Shown one piece after another: positions 7,652-15,679 of a stretch of 64,000 bases of DNA. Both the position numbers and the translations under genes were made by a program. The notes below the pieces were generated by a model. It was not told the DNA's origin, did not search any database, and saw only the letters and a list, made by a program, of their open reading frames with translations. Source of the stretch: Catenulispora sp. GP43 (GTDB lineage Bacteria; Actinomycetota; Actinomycetes; Streptomycetales; Catenulisporaceae); contig NZ_JBGCCT010000015.1 of the NCBI RefSeq assembly GCF_041260665.1, forward strand, positions 124,001 to 188,000. Reading direction: 5' to 3'. How positions within the stretch are numbered: the first letter of the stretch is position 1; every line of letters starts with the position of its first letter.

Positions 7652-8626
7652 ATGAAGGCCATCCAGTTCAGCGCACCCGGCGGCCCGGAGAACGTCGCAG
7701 AGGCCGACATCGCCGCGCCGGCCCCGGCTGCCGGGCAGCTCGCGATCGCCGTGCGCTTCGCCGGCTTGAACTTCGTGGACGTACTGGCGCGGCGCGGGGC
7801 GCCGGGGTACGCGAGCAGTTGGCCGTTCGTGCCGGGCATGGAGGTCGGCGGTGAGGTGACCGCGCTCGGGGAGGGCGTGAGCGGCTTCGCGGTCGGGGAC
7901 GCCGTCGTGGCATTCACCGTGGACGGCGGCGGCCTGGCCGAGACCGTGGTCGCCGAGGCCGGGCTGGCCGCGCGGGTGCCGGACGGACTGGCCCTGGAAA
8001 CCGCCACCACCGTCCCGCTCACCTGGGCCACCGCGGTCGGCCTGGCGCGGGCCGCGCACGTCGCCGCCGACGACCGGGTCCTGGTCACCGGCGGGGGCGG
8101 CGGCGTGGGCGAGGCGCTGGCCGCGGTCCTGGCGCTGCGGCAGCCGAAGGCGCTGGTCGGCGGCACCAGCGCGCGCTCGGCCGGCTCGCTGGCCGCCGCC
8201 TACCGGCCGGCGATCCGCGACGCCGAGTTCGTCGCCAACGCCCGCAAGGCCGCCGACGGCGCGCTGTTCGACGTGGTCCTGGAGTCCATCGGCGGCGACG
8301 TGTCCGCCGCGATGCCCGGCCTGCTCGCCCCCGGCGGCCGGCTGGTCAGCTACGGCGCCGCCGCCGGCCAGCCCGACCCGGACGCCCCGACGCTGGCCGA
8401 GCTGCGCCGCAACAACTGGACCACGGCCGGCTTCAGCATCATCAACCGGGCCCGGGGCGACGCGAGCGCGGTCGGCGGCCTCATCGCGGGGGTCTTCGCC
8501 CTCACCGCCGAGGGGCTGGCCATCCCGGCGCCGCGGGTCATCGGCTGGGACGAGGCGATCGAGGCCCACGTCGCGCAGGCCGAGAACCGCAGCCCGGGCA
8601 AGACCGTCGTCGCGGTCCGGGGCTGA
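7652..8626 (+). CDS. Zinc-free MDR-family quinone oxidoreductase
   Basis: 324 residues. N-terminal GroES-like domain (GLNFVDVLARRGAPGY, PFVPGMEVGGEV) and a Rossmann domain with the nucleotide motif VLVTGGGGGVGEALAAV. No zinc-ligand cysteine cluster, so it fits the NADPH:quinone reductase subgroup rather than zinc alcohol dehydrogenases. Start ATG 7652 follows a good GGAGGGG site. The next gene (tetR-like) starts 4 bases after its stop, so the two are co-transcribed. A LysR remnant and operator-like repeat lie upstream. Confidence 0.88.
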   Translation: MKAIQFSAPGGPENVAEADIAAPAPAAGQLAIAVRFAGLNFVDVLARRGAPGYASSWPFVPGMEVGGEVTALGEGVSGFAVGDAVVAFTVDGGGLAETVVAEAGLAARVPDGLALETATTVPLTWATAVGLARAAHVAADDRVLVTGGGGGVGEALAAVLALRQPKALVGGTSARSAGSLAAAYRPAIRDAEFVANARKAADGALFDVVLESIGGDVSAAMPGLLAPGGRLVSYGAAAGQPDPDAPTLAELRRNNWTTAGFSIINRARGDASAVGGLIAGVFALTAEGLAIPAPRVIGWDEAIEAHVAQAENRSPGKTVVAVRG

Positions 8627-8630
8627 GCAC

Positions 8631-9287
8631 GTGACGCCGCCGCCGGCCGACCCCCGCTCCCGCTCCGACCACCGCTCGCGCGCCGAGCCCACCCAGGAGC
8701 GGGCCCGCCGCACCCGCCGGGCCATCGTGCTGGCCGCGGCGGAGTGCTTCGCAGAGGTCGGCTATGCGGCGGCTACCACCAGCGAGATCGCCGCGCGTGC
8801 CGGCGTCACCAAGGGCGCGCTGGCTTTCCACTTCCCGGCCAAGGCGAGTCTGGTCGTGGCGATCCTGCGCGAGTGCTACGAGCAGTGGCCCGCGGTGATC
8901 GCCGAAGCCCGGCCGGGCAACGACCGCGTGCTGGACCTGCTCGGCGAGATCTTCGCCCGGGTGGCGGCGCAGATCCGCGCGGACCCGGTCGTCCGCGCGA
9001 CCGTCCGCCTGCAGGCCGAGCGCTCGCAGATCGCCGAGCCGGTGCCCCTGCCCTTCGTGGACTGGATCGCCACCGCGACAGGGCTCTTCCGCACCGCCGC
9101 CGAACAGGGCGAACTGCGCGCCGACGCCGATCCCGCGGCCCTGGCCCGGGCCTCGATCGCCGGCTTCCAGGGCGTCCAGCACGTGTCCGGCATCCTCGCG
9201 GGCCACGCCGACGTCGCCGACCGGGTCGCCGAGTGGTGGGCCGTGATGCGCACGGGCATCGCAGCCCCCGGCGATCACGATTCGTGA
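8631..9287 (+). CDS. TetR-family regulator resembling gamma-butyrolactone receptors (ArpA/ScbR type)
   Basis: 218 residues from GTG 8631. The HTH region (TTSEIAARAGVTKGALAFHF followed by PAKASLV) has the TKGALxFHF signature of butyrolactone receptors. The ligand domain keeps other features of that subfamily: ADPVVRATVRL, then FQGVQHVSGIL and a final RVAEWWAVM helix. Family knowledge: these proteins bind small autoregulators and control antibiotic genes; many are pseudo-receptors. It follows the oxidoreductase by 4 bases, so it probably controls that operon. No butyrolactone synthase is present nearby. The subfamily call is moderate; the TetR call is firm. Confidence 0.75.
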   Translation: MTPPPADPRSRSDHRSRAEPTQERARRTRRAIVLAAAECFAEVGYAAATTSEIAARAGVTKGALAFHFPAKASLVVAILRECYEQWPAVIAEARPGNDRVLDLLGEIFARVAAQIRADPVVRATVRLQAERSQIAEPVPLPFVDWIATATGLFRTAAEQGELRADADPAALARASIAGFQGVQHVSGILAGHADVADRVAEWWAVMRTGIAAPGDHDS

Positions 9288-9345
9288 TCCCAGCAAGTCC
9301 GACTCTCCCCTTGCCCGTTCCCGCACACCGCGTTGGAGTAGAGCC

Positions 9346-9735
9346 ATGTCCGTCATCCCCGATTCCCACGCCGACCTGCTCGAGCGCCCGGTCTTCTGCC
9401 ACCTGGCGACCATCCGCGCCGACGGCACCCCGCACGTGAACCCCATGTGGTTCCTGTGGGACGGCGAGTTCCTGTCCTTCACCACCTCGACCAAGCGCGC
9501 GAAGTACAAGGAGCTCAGCGAGCGCCCGAGCGCCGCGGTCTCCATCAACGACCCCGACGCGCCGTACCGCTACCTGGAGCTGCGCGGCACCGTGGAGCGC
9601 ATCGAGCCGGACCCGGAGGGCGCGTTCTTCGGCGTGCTGGCCGACCGCTACTCGCTGCCGATGGACGGCACGGTGGGCGACGCGCCGACCCGCGTGCGGA
9701 TCTACCTGCGGCCGGTGCACGCGACCTTCCAGTAG
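9346..9735 (+). CDS. PPOX-class FMN/F420-binding protein
   Basis: 129 residues, the usual length for small pyridoxamine-5'-phosphate-oxidase-fold proteins. Motifs: HLATIRADGTPHVNPMWFLW, then FTTSTKRAKYKEL (phosphate-binding region) and ASVSIND-like AAVSINDPDAPYRYLELRG. This arrangement is typical of actinobacterial F420-dependent PPOX proteins (Rv1155-like), though FMN use cannot be excluded. A GGAG site precedes ATG 9346. It is 58 bases after the tetR-like gene on the same strand and convergent with the DHFR-like gene. Confidence 0.85.
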   Translation: MSVIPDSHADLLERPVFCHLATIRADGTPHVNPMWFLWDGEFLSFTTSTKRAKYKELSERPSAAVSINDPDAPYRYLELRGTVERIEPDPEGAFFGVLADRYSLPMDGTVGDAPTRVRIYLRPVHATFQ

Positions 9736-9759
9736 TCAGCCCGCTGATCGGCCCGTCGG

Positions 9760-10320
9760 TCAGCCGGTGACGGCGTAGCGCAGGAAGACGACGCCGCCGG
9801 CGAAGCGGCGCTCGTCCACGAGCTCGAGCCGCATGCGCACATCCTGGGGCAGGGCGGCCTTGCCGCCGCCCACCAGGATCGGGTTCAGCAGCAGCTGGAT
9901 CTCGTCCACCAGGCCCGCGGCGATCGCCTGGCCGGCCAGCTCGGCGCCGCCGATGGTCAGGTCGGTCGGCGAGGTCTCCTTGAGCTGCTGGACGGCGCCG
10001 ACGTCGAACTCCCGCTCCAGCCGCGTCCGGGCGGTCGGAACGGATGCGAGCGTCCGCGAGTAGACGATCTTCTCGGCCGCCCGCCAGATCCGTGCGTAGT
10101 CACTCGACACGGGACCGGCGTCGGGCCCGGCGCCCTCGGTCTCCCAGTACCGCATCGTCTCGTACATCCGGCGGCCGTAGAGGTAGGTGCCGATGCCGCG
10201 TTCGAGGTCGTTGACGAACGCGTGCACTTCCTCGTCGGGCGCGGCCCACTCGAAGGCGCCGCCGGCGTCCTCCACGTACCCGTCGAGCGAGGCGATCGCC
10301 GAATAGATCAACTTGGCCAT
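9760..10320 (-). CDS. Dihydrofolate-reductase-like / RibD C-terminal domain protein
   Basis: 186 residues from ATG 10320: MAKLIYSAIASLDGYVEDAG at the N-terminus, then YGRRMYETMRYWE, VYSRTL, LTIGGAELAGQAI and LLLNPILVGGGKAAL, all standard for the single-domain DHFR/RibD-C family of unknown substrate. It would bind NADPH in the cytoplasm. A longer frame extends upstream but would run into the riboswitch leader and lacks family similarity, so the internal ATG is taken. It is divergent from the nrd operon. Confidence 0.85.
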   Translation of the reverse strand: MAKLIYSAIASLDGYVEDAGGAFEWAAPDEEVHAFVNDLERGIGTYLYGRRMYETMRYWETEGAGPDAGPVSSDYARIWRAAEKIVYSRTLASVPTARTRLEREFDVGAVQQLKETSPTDLTIGGAELAGQAIAAGLVDEIQLLLNPILVGGGKAALPQDVRMRLELVDERRFAGGVVFLRYAVTG

Positions 10321-10402
10321 GCTCCATCTTCGCAGAAGCCCTCTGACATACAGCATGTTGATTGGAGATTCCGACCCGCCACAAGATATGGTGTCCGACG
10401 CA

Positions 10403-10620
10403 GCTGGTTCGGCCACCACCCCAAGCAGGGCGGCGGCCGAGGCAAGAGGGAACCCGGTGGGAAACCGGGACTGCCCCGCAGCGGTGAGTGGGAACGACCG
10501 CCGTCGTGCACACTGGGCCACCGAACGCCTTCGGGCGGGCCTGGGAAGTGACGGCCAGTAGGGTCCCGGAGCGGATTCGCCCGCCCCCGGGAACGCCCGC
10601 GAGTCCGAAGACCTGCCAGC
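10403..10620 (+). ncRNA. Cobalamin (B12) riboswitch upstream of nrdA
   Basis: The conserved boxes are all present in order: AGGGAACCCGGTGGGAAACC (10446 onward), CTGCCCCGCAGCGGTGAG (B12 box), CACTGGGCCACCG, CCTGGGAAGTGACGG and the 3' signature GAGTCCGAAGACCTGCC (10601-10617). P1 can form between GCTGG (10403-10407) and CCAGC (10616-10620). Established knowledge: in Streptomyces the class Ia reductase nrdABS is repressed by B12 through such a riboswitch, because a B12-dependent class II enzyme can replace it. The 5' boundary is approximate. Confidence 0.93.
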
Positions 10621-10651
10621 CGTGCCGTGCCCGGACGTGGGGCACGGCTGG
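10616..10651 (+). promoter_or_regulatory. Riboswitch expression-platform hairpin
   Basis: CCAGCCGTGCC (10616-10626) pairs perfectly with GGCACGGCTGG (10641-10651), loop of 14 bases. The left arm contains the P1 3' strand CCAGC. A second copy of CCGTGCC (10625-10631) allows a shorter hairpin with 10641-10647 that leaves CCAGC free. No T-run follows, so Rho-dependent or translational control is possible. Confidence 0.65.
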
Positions 10652-10763
10652 TCCGAGGCCGCGTGGGACGGCTGACGGCGGAACGCGTCGCGGCTTTCGC
10701 GCGCCTTCCGGTGTCTGCTCGCCCTGGGTCCGGACCGGACCTACGACTGGCGAGGAGAAGGTT

Positions 10764-13229
10764 GTGACGGTCACCCAGGTCGGCCCCACGGAGCTCGGGC
10801 TGCCGGAATCGGGCCCTGGTCAGGGGACCGCGGCGGCACCGGTCGCCCTGGCAGCGGTCCCCACACCAGCGCGCGCGGGGGCGCAGCCGGCGTCGCAGGA
10901 CCAGTCCGCCGAGCAGGCGCTGGAACAGCGGATCGCCGCCTGGTCCGCGGACCTCCCCGATGTCGACGCCGCCCGCGTCGCGCGCAAGACGTTCGCCGGC
11001 CTGCCGCCGGCCGCGACCGCCGGCCAGATCGCCGACCTCGCCGTCCAGAGCGCCGCCGAGCTGATCGGCGAGGAGCCGCAGTACTCGAAGCTCGCCGCCC
11101 GCCTGCTGTCCGGGGTCGTCGCCGGCGAGGCCGCGGGCCAGGGCGCGACCTCCTTCAGCGCGTCCATCGCCGTCGGGCATCGGGAGGGCCTGATCGGCGA
11201 CGAGACCGCCGCCCTGGTCGCCGCCTCGGCCGCGGCGTTCGACGCGGCCATCGACCCCGACGGCGACCTGCGCTTCGAGTACTTCGGCCTGCGCACCGTC
11301 TACGACCGCTATCTGCTGCGCCACCCGGTGACCCGCCGCGTCATCGAGACGCCGCAGCACTTCCTGCTGCGCGTGGCCGCCGGGCTGTCGCAGGACCCGC
11401 AAGAGGCCGTCGGCTTCTACCGCCTGATGTCCTCGCTGGCCTACCTGCCCAGCTCCCCCACGCTGTTCAACTCCGGCACCCGGCACACCCAGATGTCGTC
11501 GTGCTACCTCGTGGACTCCCCGCGCGACGAGCTGGACTCCATCTACGACCGCTACCACCAGGTCGCACGGCTGTCGAAGTTCGCCGGCGGCATCGGCATC
11601 GGCTTCTCCCGGGTCCGCTCGCGCGGCGCGCTGATCCGCAGCACCAACGGCCGCTCGAACGGCATCGTCCCGTTCCTGCGCACGCTGGACTCCTCGGTCG
11701 CCGCGGTGAACCAGGGCGGCCGGCGCAAGGGCGCGGCGTGTGTGTACCTGGAGCCGTGGCACCCGGACATCGAGGAGTTCCTCCAGCTACGGGACAACAC
11801 CGGCGAGGACGCGCGCCGCACGCACAACCTGAACCTGGCCAACTGGATCCCCGACGAGTTCATGCGGCGCGTCGAGGCCGACGGCCTGTGGTCCCTGATG
11901 GACCCCGACCAGGTACCGGAACTGCCGGACCTGTGGGGCGCGGAGTTCGACGCGGCGTACCGCGCGGCCGAGGCCGAGGGCCGCTACGTCCGGCAGGTCT
12001 CGGCGCGTGAGCTCTACGGCAAGATGATGCGCACGCTGGCGCAGACCGGCAACGGCTGGATGACGTTCAAAGACGCCTCGAACAAGCTCTGCAACCAGAC
12101 CGGCGTCCCCGGCCCCGGCAAGAGCCAGAACACAGTGCACCTGTCGAATCTGTGCACTGAGATCATCGAGGTCTCCTCCGACGCCGAGACCGCGGTCTGC
12201 AACCTGGGCTCGATCAACCTGGCCGCGCACCTGACCCCGGCACGGGACGCGGTCGACTGGGACCGGCTGCGGGCCACGGTCCGCACCGCCGTGGTCTTCC
12301 TGGACCGCGTCATCGACATCAACTACTACCCGAGCGAGCAGACCGCGGCGTCGAACCCGCGCTGGCGTCCGGTCGGGCTGGGGCTGATGGGGCTGCAGGA
12401 CGTGTTCTTCGCCCTGCGGCTGCCGTTCGACGACCCGCGGGCCCGGGAGCTGTCGACCCGGATCTCCGAGGAGATCTACCTGACGGCGCTGGAGACCTCG
12501 GCCGGGCTGGCCGAGGAGTTCGGCGCGCACCCGGCGTTCGCGGACACGCGGGCGGCGAAGGGCGACCTGCAGCCGGACCTGTGGAACGTCGCCACCTCGC
12601 CGGAGCTGGCCGCGCGCTGGAACGCGGTGCGCGGACGGGTCACCGCCACCGGCCTGCGCAACTCGCTGCTGGTGGCGATCGCCCCGACCGCGACCATCGC
12701 CTCCATCGCCGGCTGCTACGAGTGCATCGAGCCGCAGGTGTCGAACCTGTTCAAGCGCGAGACGCTCTCGGGTGAGTTCCTGCAGATCAACAGCGCGCTG
12801 GTCGGCGAGCTGAAGGCGCTGGGGCTGTGGACCCCGGCGGTGCGCGAGGCGATCAAGCGGGCCGAGGGGTCGGTGCAGGGCGTGGAGGCACTGCCGGCTG
12901 AGATCAGGGCCCTGTACCGGACGGCCTGGGAGCTGCCGCAGAAGGCGCTGATCGACCTGGCCGCCGCGCGCGGGCCGTTCGTCGACCAGTCGCAGTCGCT
13001 GAACCTGTTCCTGGCCGCGCCGACGATCGGGAAGCTGTCGTCGATGTACATGTACGCGTGGAAGGCCGGGCTGAAGTCGACGTACTACCTGCGCTCGCGG
13101 CCCGCGACGCGGATCCAGCAGGCGACGGTCGCCGCCACGGCCGCACCCGCCGACCTGCCGGTGATCGCCGATGACGACGCGATCGCCTGCTCGCTGGAGA
13201 ACCCCGAAGCCTGCGAAGCCTGCCAGTAA
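10764..13229 (+). CDS. nrdA: Class Ia ribonucleoside-diphosphate reductase, alpha subunit
   Basis: 821 residues from GTG 10764, which follows GAGGAGAAG by 3 to 5 bases. Reduces NDPs to dNDPs. Active-site motifs: LSNLCTEI (Asn, Cys thiyl, Glu), TAVCNLGSIN (redox Cys), STYYLRSR (the tyrosine pair for radical transfer) and a C-terminal CEACQ (Cys-x-x-Cys) for re-reduction. The first 50 residues are Ala/Pro-rich. After them only the helical part of an ATP-cone is recognisable; the beta-cap motif VxKRDGxxExF is missing, so dATP overall inhibition may be altered. Operon with nrdB, 14 bases downstream; controlled by the B12 riboswitch. Confidence 0.95.
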   Translation: MTVTQVGPTELGLPESGPGQGTAAAPVALAAVPTPARAGAQPASQDQSAEQALEQRIAAWSADLPDVDAARVARKTFAGLPPAATAGQIADLAVQSAAELIGEEPQYSKLAARLLSGVVAGEAAGQGATSFSASIAVGHREGLIGDETAALVAASAAAFDAAIDPDGDLRFEYFGLRTVYDRYLLRHPVTRRVIETPQHFLLRVAAGLSQDPQEAVGFYRLMSSLAYLPSSPTLFNSGTRHTQMSSCYLVDSPRDELDSIYDRYHQVARLSKFAGGIGIGFSRVRSRGALIRSTNGRSNGIVPFLRTLDSSVAAVNQGGRRKGAACVYLEPWHPDIEEFLQLRDNTGEDARRTHNLNLANWIPDEFMRRVEADGLWSLMDPDQVPELPDLWGAEFDAAYRAAEAEGRYVRQVSARELYGKMMRTLAQTGNGWMTFKDASNKLCNQTGVPGPGKSQNTVHLSNLCTEIIEVSSDAETAVCNLGSINLAAHLTPARDAVDWDRLRATVRTAVVFLDRVIDINYYPSEQTAASNPRWRPVGLGLMGLQDVFFALRLPFDDPRARELSTRISEEIYLTALETSAGLAEEFGAHPAFADTRAAKGDLQPDLWNVATSPELAARWNAVRGRVTATGLRNSLLVAIAPTATIASIAGCYECIEPQVSNLFKRETLSGEFLQINSALVGELKALGLWTPAVREAIKRAEGSVQGVEALPAEIRALYRTAWELPQKALIDLAAARGPFVDQSQSLNLFLAAPTIGKLSSMYMYAWKAGLKSTYYLRSRPATRIQQATVAATAAPADLPVIADDDAIACSLENPEACEACQ

Positions 13230-13243
13230 AGGAAATCTGTCTC

Positions 13244-14239
13244 ATGCTGCTCGACCCGGGTCTGGACCTGACCCTGCGCCCGATGCGCTACCCGCACTTC
13301 TTCGACCGCTACCGCGACGCGATCAAGAACACCTGGACCGTGGAGGAGGTGGACCTGCACAGCGACCTCACCGACCTGGACCGGCTCTCGCCGGCCGAGC
13401 GGCACCTGGTCTCCCGGCTGGTCGCGTTCTTCGCCACCGGCGACACGATCGTCGCGAACAACCTCGTGCTGAACCTGTACCAGCACGTCAACAGCCCCGA
13501 GGGCCGGCTGTACCTGTCGCGGCAGCTGTTCGAGGAGGCCGTGCACGTCCAGTTCTACCTGAACCTGCTCGACACCTACGTGCCCGACGAGGACGAGCGC
13601 ACGGCGGCGTTCGCGGCCGTGGAGAACATCCCGTCGATCCGGCGCAAGGCAGAGTTCTGCTTCCGCTGGATCGACTCCCTGGGCGACCTGAAGCGCCTGG
13701 AGACGCGGGACGACCGCCGGGCGTTCCTGCTGAACCTGATCTGCTTCGCGGCGTGCATCGAGGGGCTGTTCTTCTACGGGGCCTTCGCCTACGTGTACTT
13801 CCTGCGCTCCCGGGGTCTGCTGCACGGCCTGGCCTCCGGCACCAACTGGGTGTTCCGCGACGAGTCGATGCACATGGCCTTCGCCTTCGACGTGGTGGAG
13901 ACGGTGCGCGCCGAGGAGCCGGACTTGTTCGACGAGCAGATGGCGCAGCAGGTGCGCGAGATGCTCGCCGAGGCCGTGGAGTGCGAGACGCAGTTCGCCC
14001 AGGACCTGCTCGGCGCGGGGGTGTCGGGGCTGCCGGTGGCGGACATGCGCGCCTACCTGGAGCACGTCGCCGACCGGCGGCTGGAGCAGCTCGGGCTGGA
14101 GCCGGTGTACGGGACCGCGAACCCGCTGGGGTTCATGGAGCTCCAGGACGTGCAGGAACTGTCGAACTTCTTCGAGCGGCGGGTCTCGGCGTACCAGGTC
14201 GCGGTCGGCGGTAGCGTCTCGTTCGACGACGAGTTCTAG
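13244..14239 (+). CDS. nrdB: Class Ia ribonucleotide reductase, beta (radical) subunit
   Basis: 331 residues from ATG 13244 with AAAGGAAAT upstream. The diiron ligands are visible: Asp in FFATGDTIVANN, Glu and His in FEEAVHVQFY, Glu in CIEGLFFYGAF, Glu and His in RDESMHMAF. The tyrosine four residues after the first histidine (EEAVHVQFY) is the expected radical site. The C-terminus FDDEF is the usual tail that docks onto NrdA. The stop codon overlaps a short tandem repeat leading to the next gene. Confidence 0.95.
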   Translation: MLLDPGLDLTLRPMRYPHFFDRYRDAIKNTWTVEEVDLHSDLTDLDRLSPAERHLVSRLVAFFATGDTIVANNLVLNLYQHVNSPEGRLYLSRQLFEEAVHVQFYLNLLDTYVPDEDERTAAFAAVENIPSIRRKAEFCFRWIDSLGDLKRLETRDDRRAFLLNLICFAACIEGLFFYGAFAYVYFLRSRGLLHGLASGTNWVFRDESMHMAFAFDVVETVRAEEPDLFDEQMAQQVREMLAEAVECETQFAQDLLGAGVSGLPVADMRAYLEHVADRRLEQLGLEPVYGTANPLGFMELQDVQELSNFFERRVSAYQVAVGGSVSFDDEF

Positions 14240-14268
14240 CAGGACGCGTTCTCAGCAGGACGCGTTCT
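14238..14268 (+). repeat. 16-bp tandem duplication after nrdB
   Basis: The 15-mer AGCAGGACGCGTTCT occurs twice (14238-14252 and 14254-14268) separated by one base. The first copy begins in the nrdB stop codon; the second ends just before the AAAAGGAGG site of the next gene. Confidence 0.85.
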
Positions 14269-14282
14269 AAAAGGAGGTCCGC

Positions 14283-15017
14283 ATGCGGGTGGTATCCCTG
14301 GTGCCGTCGTTGACCGAGGCGATCACGGCGACGGCGCCGGGCCTGCTGGTCGGCGCGACGGCCTGGTGCACGCATCCGGCGGATCTGGACGTGGAGCGGA
14401 TCGGCGGGACGAAGAACCCTGATGTCCCGCGGATCGTCACGCTGGCGCCGGATCTGGTGGTGGCGAACGAGGAGGAGAACCGGGAGGCCGACCTCGAGGC
14501 GTTGCGCGAGGCCGGGATCGCGGTGCTGCTGACCCGGATCCGGACCCTCGACGAGGCGTTCCGCGAACTGGACCGGATGCTGACCGATGGATGTGGGCTC
14601 GCCCGGCCGAGATGGCTGGACGAGGCGGAGGCCGCGTGGGCGGTGGCGACGGGGCTGGGGCCGACGCCACCGCCCGTCCCATCGGTCGTCCCGATCTGGC
14701 GGCGGCCGTGGATGGTGCTGGGGCGCGACACGTTCGCCGGCGACGTGCTGGCGCGGCTCGGCGTCCGGAACATCTACGCCGACCACGCCGAGCGCTACCC
14801 GAAGATCCCGTTGCCAGAGTTGGTCGCCGGCGGGGCCGAGCTCGTCGTGCTGCCCGACGAGCCCTATGCGTTCAGCGCCTCCGACGGCCCTGAAGCGTTC
14901 CCCGGCCTGCCCGCGGCCCTGGTCTCCGGACGGCATCTCACCTGGTACGGGCCCTCGCTCGTCACCGCCCCCGCCGTCCTGCGCCGCCAGCTTCGCCTTT
15001 CCGCTGCTGAGAGCTGA
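14283..15017 (+). CDS. BtuF-like helical-backbone metal-receptor protein, cytoplasmic
   Basis: 244 residues from ATG 14283, behind a very strong AAAAGGAGG site. MRVVSLVPSLTEAITAT at the N-terminus, then LVGATAWCTHP, IGGTKNPDVPRIVTLAPDLV and RPWMVLGRDTFAGDVLARLG are typical of cobalamin or iron-chelate binding proteins of the BtuF/TroA fold. There is no signal peptide or lipobox, so it is unlikely to be an importer subunit. As third gene in the nrd operon under a B12 riboswitch it may bind a corrinoid or metal in the cytoplasm. In Streptomyces this place is held by an AraC-type gene (nrdS). Confidence 0.82.
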   Translation: MRVVSLVPSLTEAITATAPGLLVGATAWCTHPADLDVERIGGTKNPDVPRIVTLAPDLVVANEEENREADLEALREAGIAVLLTRIRTLDEAFRELDRMLTDGCGLARPRWLDEAEAAWAVATGLGPTPPPVPSVVPIWRRPWMVLGRDTFAGDVLARLGVRNIYADHAERYPKIPLPELVAGGAELVVLPDEPYAFSASDGPEAFPGLPAALVSGRHLTWYGPSLVTAPAVLRRQLRLSAAES

Positions 15018-15073
15018 TCCGCCCACAGCAGCAGCGCGTTCTCTGCCCGCCTTCCCCGGGGCACGGTGGAGGC

Positions 15074-15679
15074 ATGGCAGAAGAAGAGAAGACGCCCCAC
15101 TTCGGTTGGCGCACCCGCGAGCAGCTGTTCAGCCGGCGGATCGTGGTCCTGGACGGTGTGCTCGACGACGACAACGGGACGCTGCTGGCCACCCAGCTGC
15201 TGTCGCTGGCCACCGAGGACCCGGAGGCCGGGATCTCGCTGTGGATCCACTCCCCCGGCGGCTCGGTCCCGGCGATGCTGGCGATCCGCGACGTGATGCG
15301 GCTGGTGCCGTGCGAGGTCTCGACGCTCGCGCTGGGGCTGGCGTGCAGCGCCGGCCAGTTCCTGCTCTCGGCCGGCACGCCCGGCCGCCGCTTCGCCCTG
15401 CCGCATGCCAGGATCCTGATGCACCAGGGCTCGGCCGGCATCGGAGGCAGCGCGGTGGACGTCGAGGTGCAGGCCGACGATCTGCGGCACATGGTGAACA
15501 CGGTGCTCGGCCTGATCGCCGCGGACACCGGCCAGCCCTACGACCGGGTCTTCGAGGACTCGCTGCACGACCGCTGGTTCACCGCGCAGCAGGCGAAGGA
15601 CTACGGCTTCATCGACCACATCGTGGACTCGTTCGGACAGGTCGTGCCCGAACGCCGGCGGATCGGGATCTCGGCATGA
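15074..15679 (+). CDS. clpP: ATP-dependent Clp protease proteolytic subunit (ClpP)
   Basis: 201 residues. Catalytic triad visible: Ser in GLACSAGQFLL, His in ARILMHQGSAG, Asp in LHDRWFTAQQAKDYGFID. ATG 15074 has GGTGGAGG upstream. The stop overlaps the start of the next clpP-like gene (ATGA), so the two are translationally coupled and probably form a mixed 14-mer. With the popR-like gene downstream this resembles the Streptomyces clpP3-clpP4-popR locus. A TCTGCC half-site at 15042-15047, 27 bases before the start, may be part of a PopR-type control element. Confidence 0.93.
   Translation: MAEEEKTPHFGWRTREQLFSRRIVVLDGVLDDDNGTLLATQLLSLATEDPEAGISLWIHSPGGSVPAMLAIRDVMRLVPCEVSTLALGLACSAGQFLLSAGTPGRRFALPHARILMHQGSAGIGGSAVDVEVQADDLRHMVNTVLGLIAADTGQPYDRVFEDSLHDRWFTAQQAKDYGFIDHIVDSFGQVVPERRRIGISA

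Noticed and set aside
10321-10402. NrdR boxes upstream of nrdA
   Set aside because: No ACAC-AATAT-type tandem motif could be found; the riboswitch accounts for regulation.
15042-15081. TCTGCC (15042) and GGCAGA (15076) as a PopR box for clpP
   Set aside because: The halves are 28 bases apart instead of 3, and the second lies inside the coding sequence. Kept only as a half-site remark.
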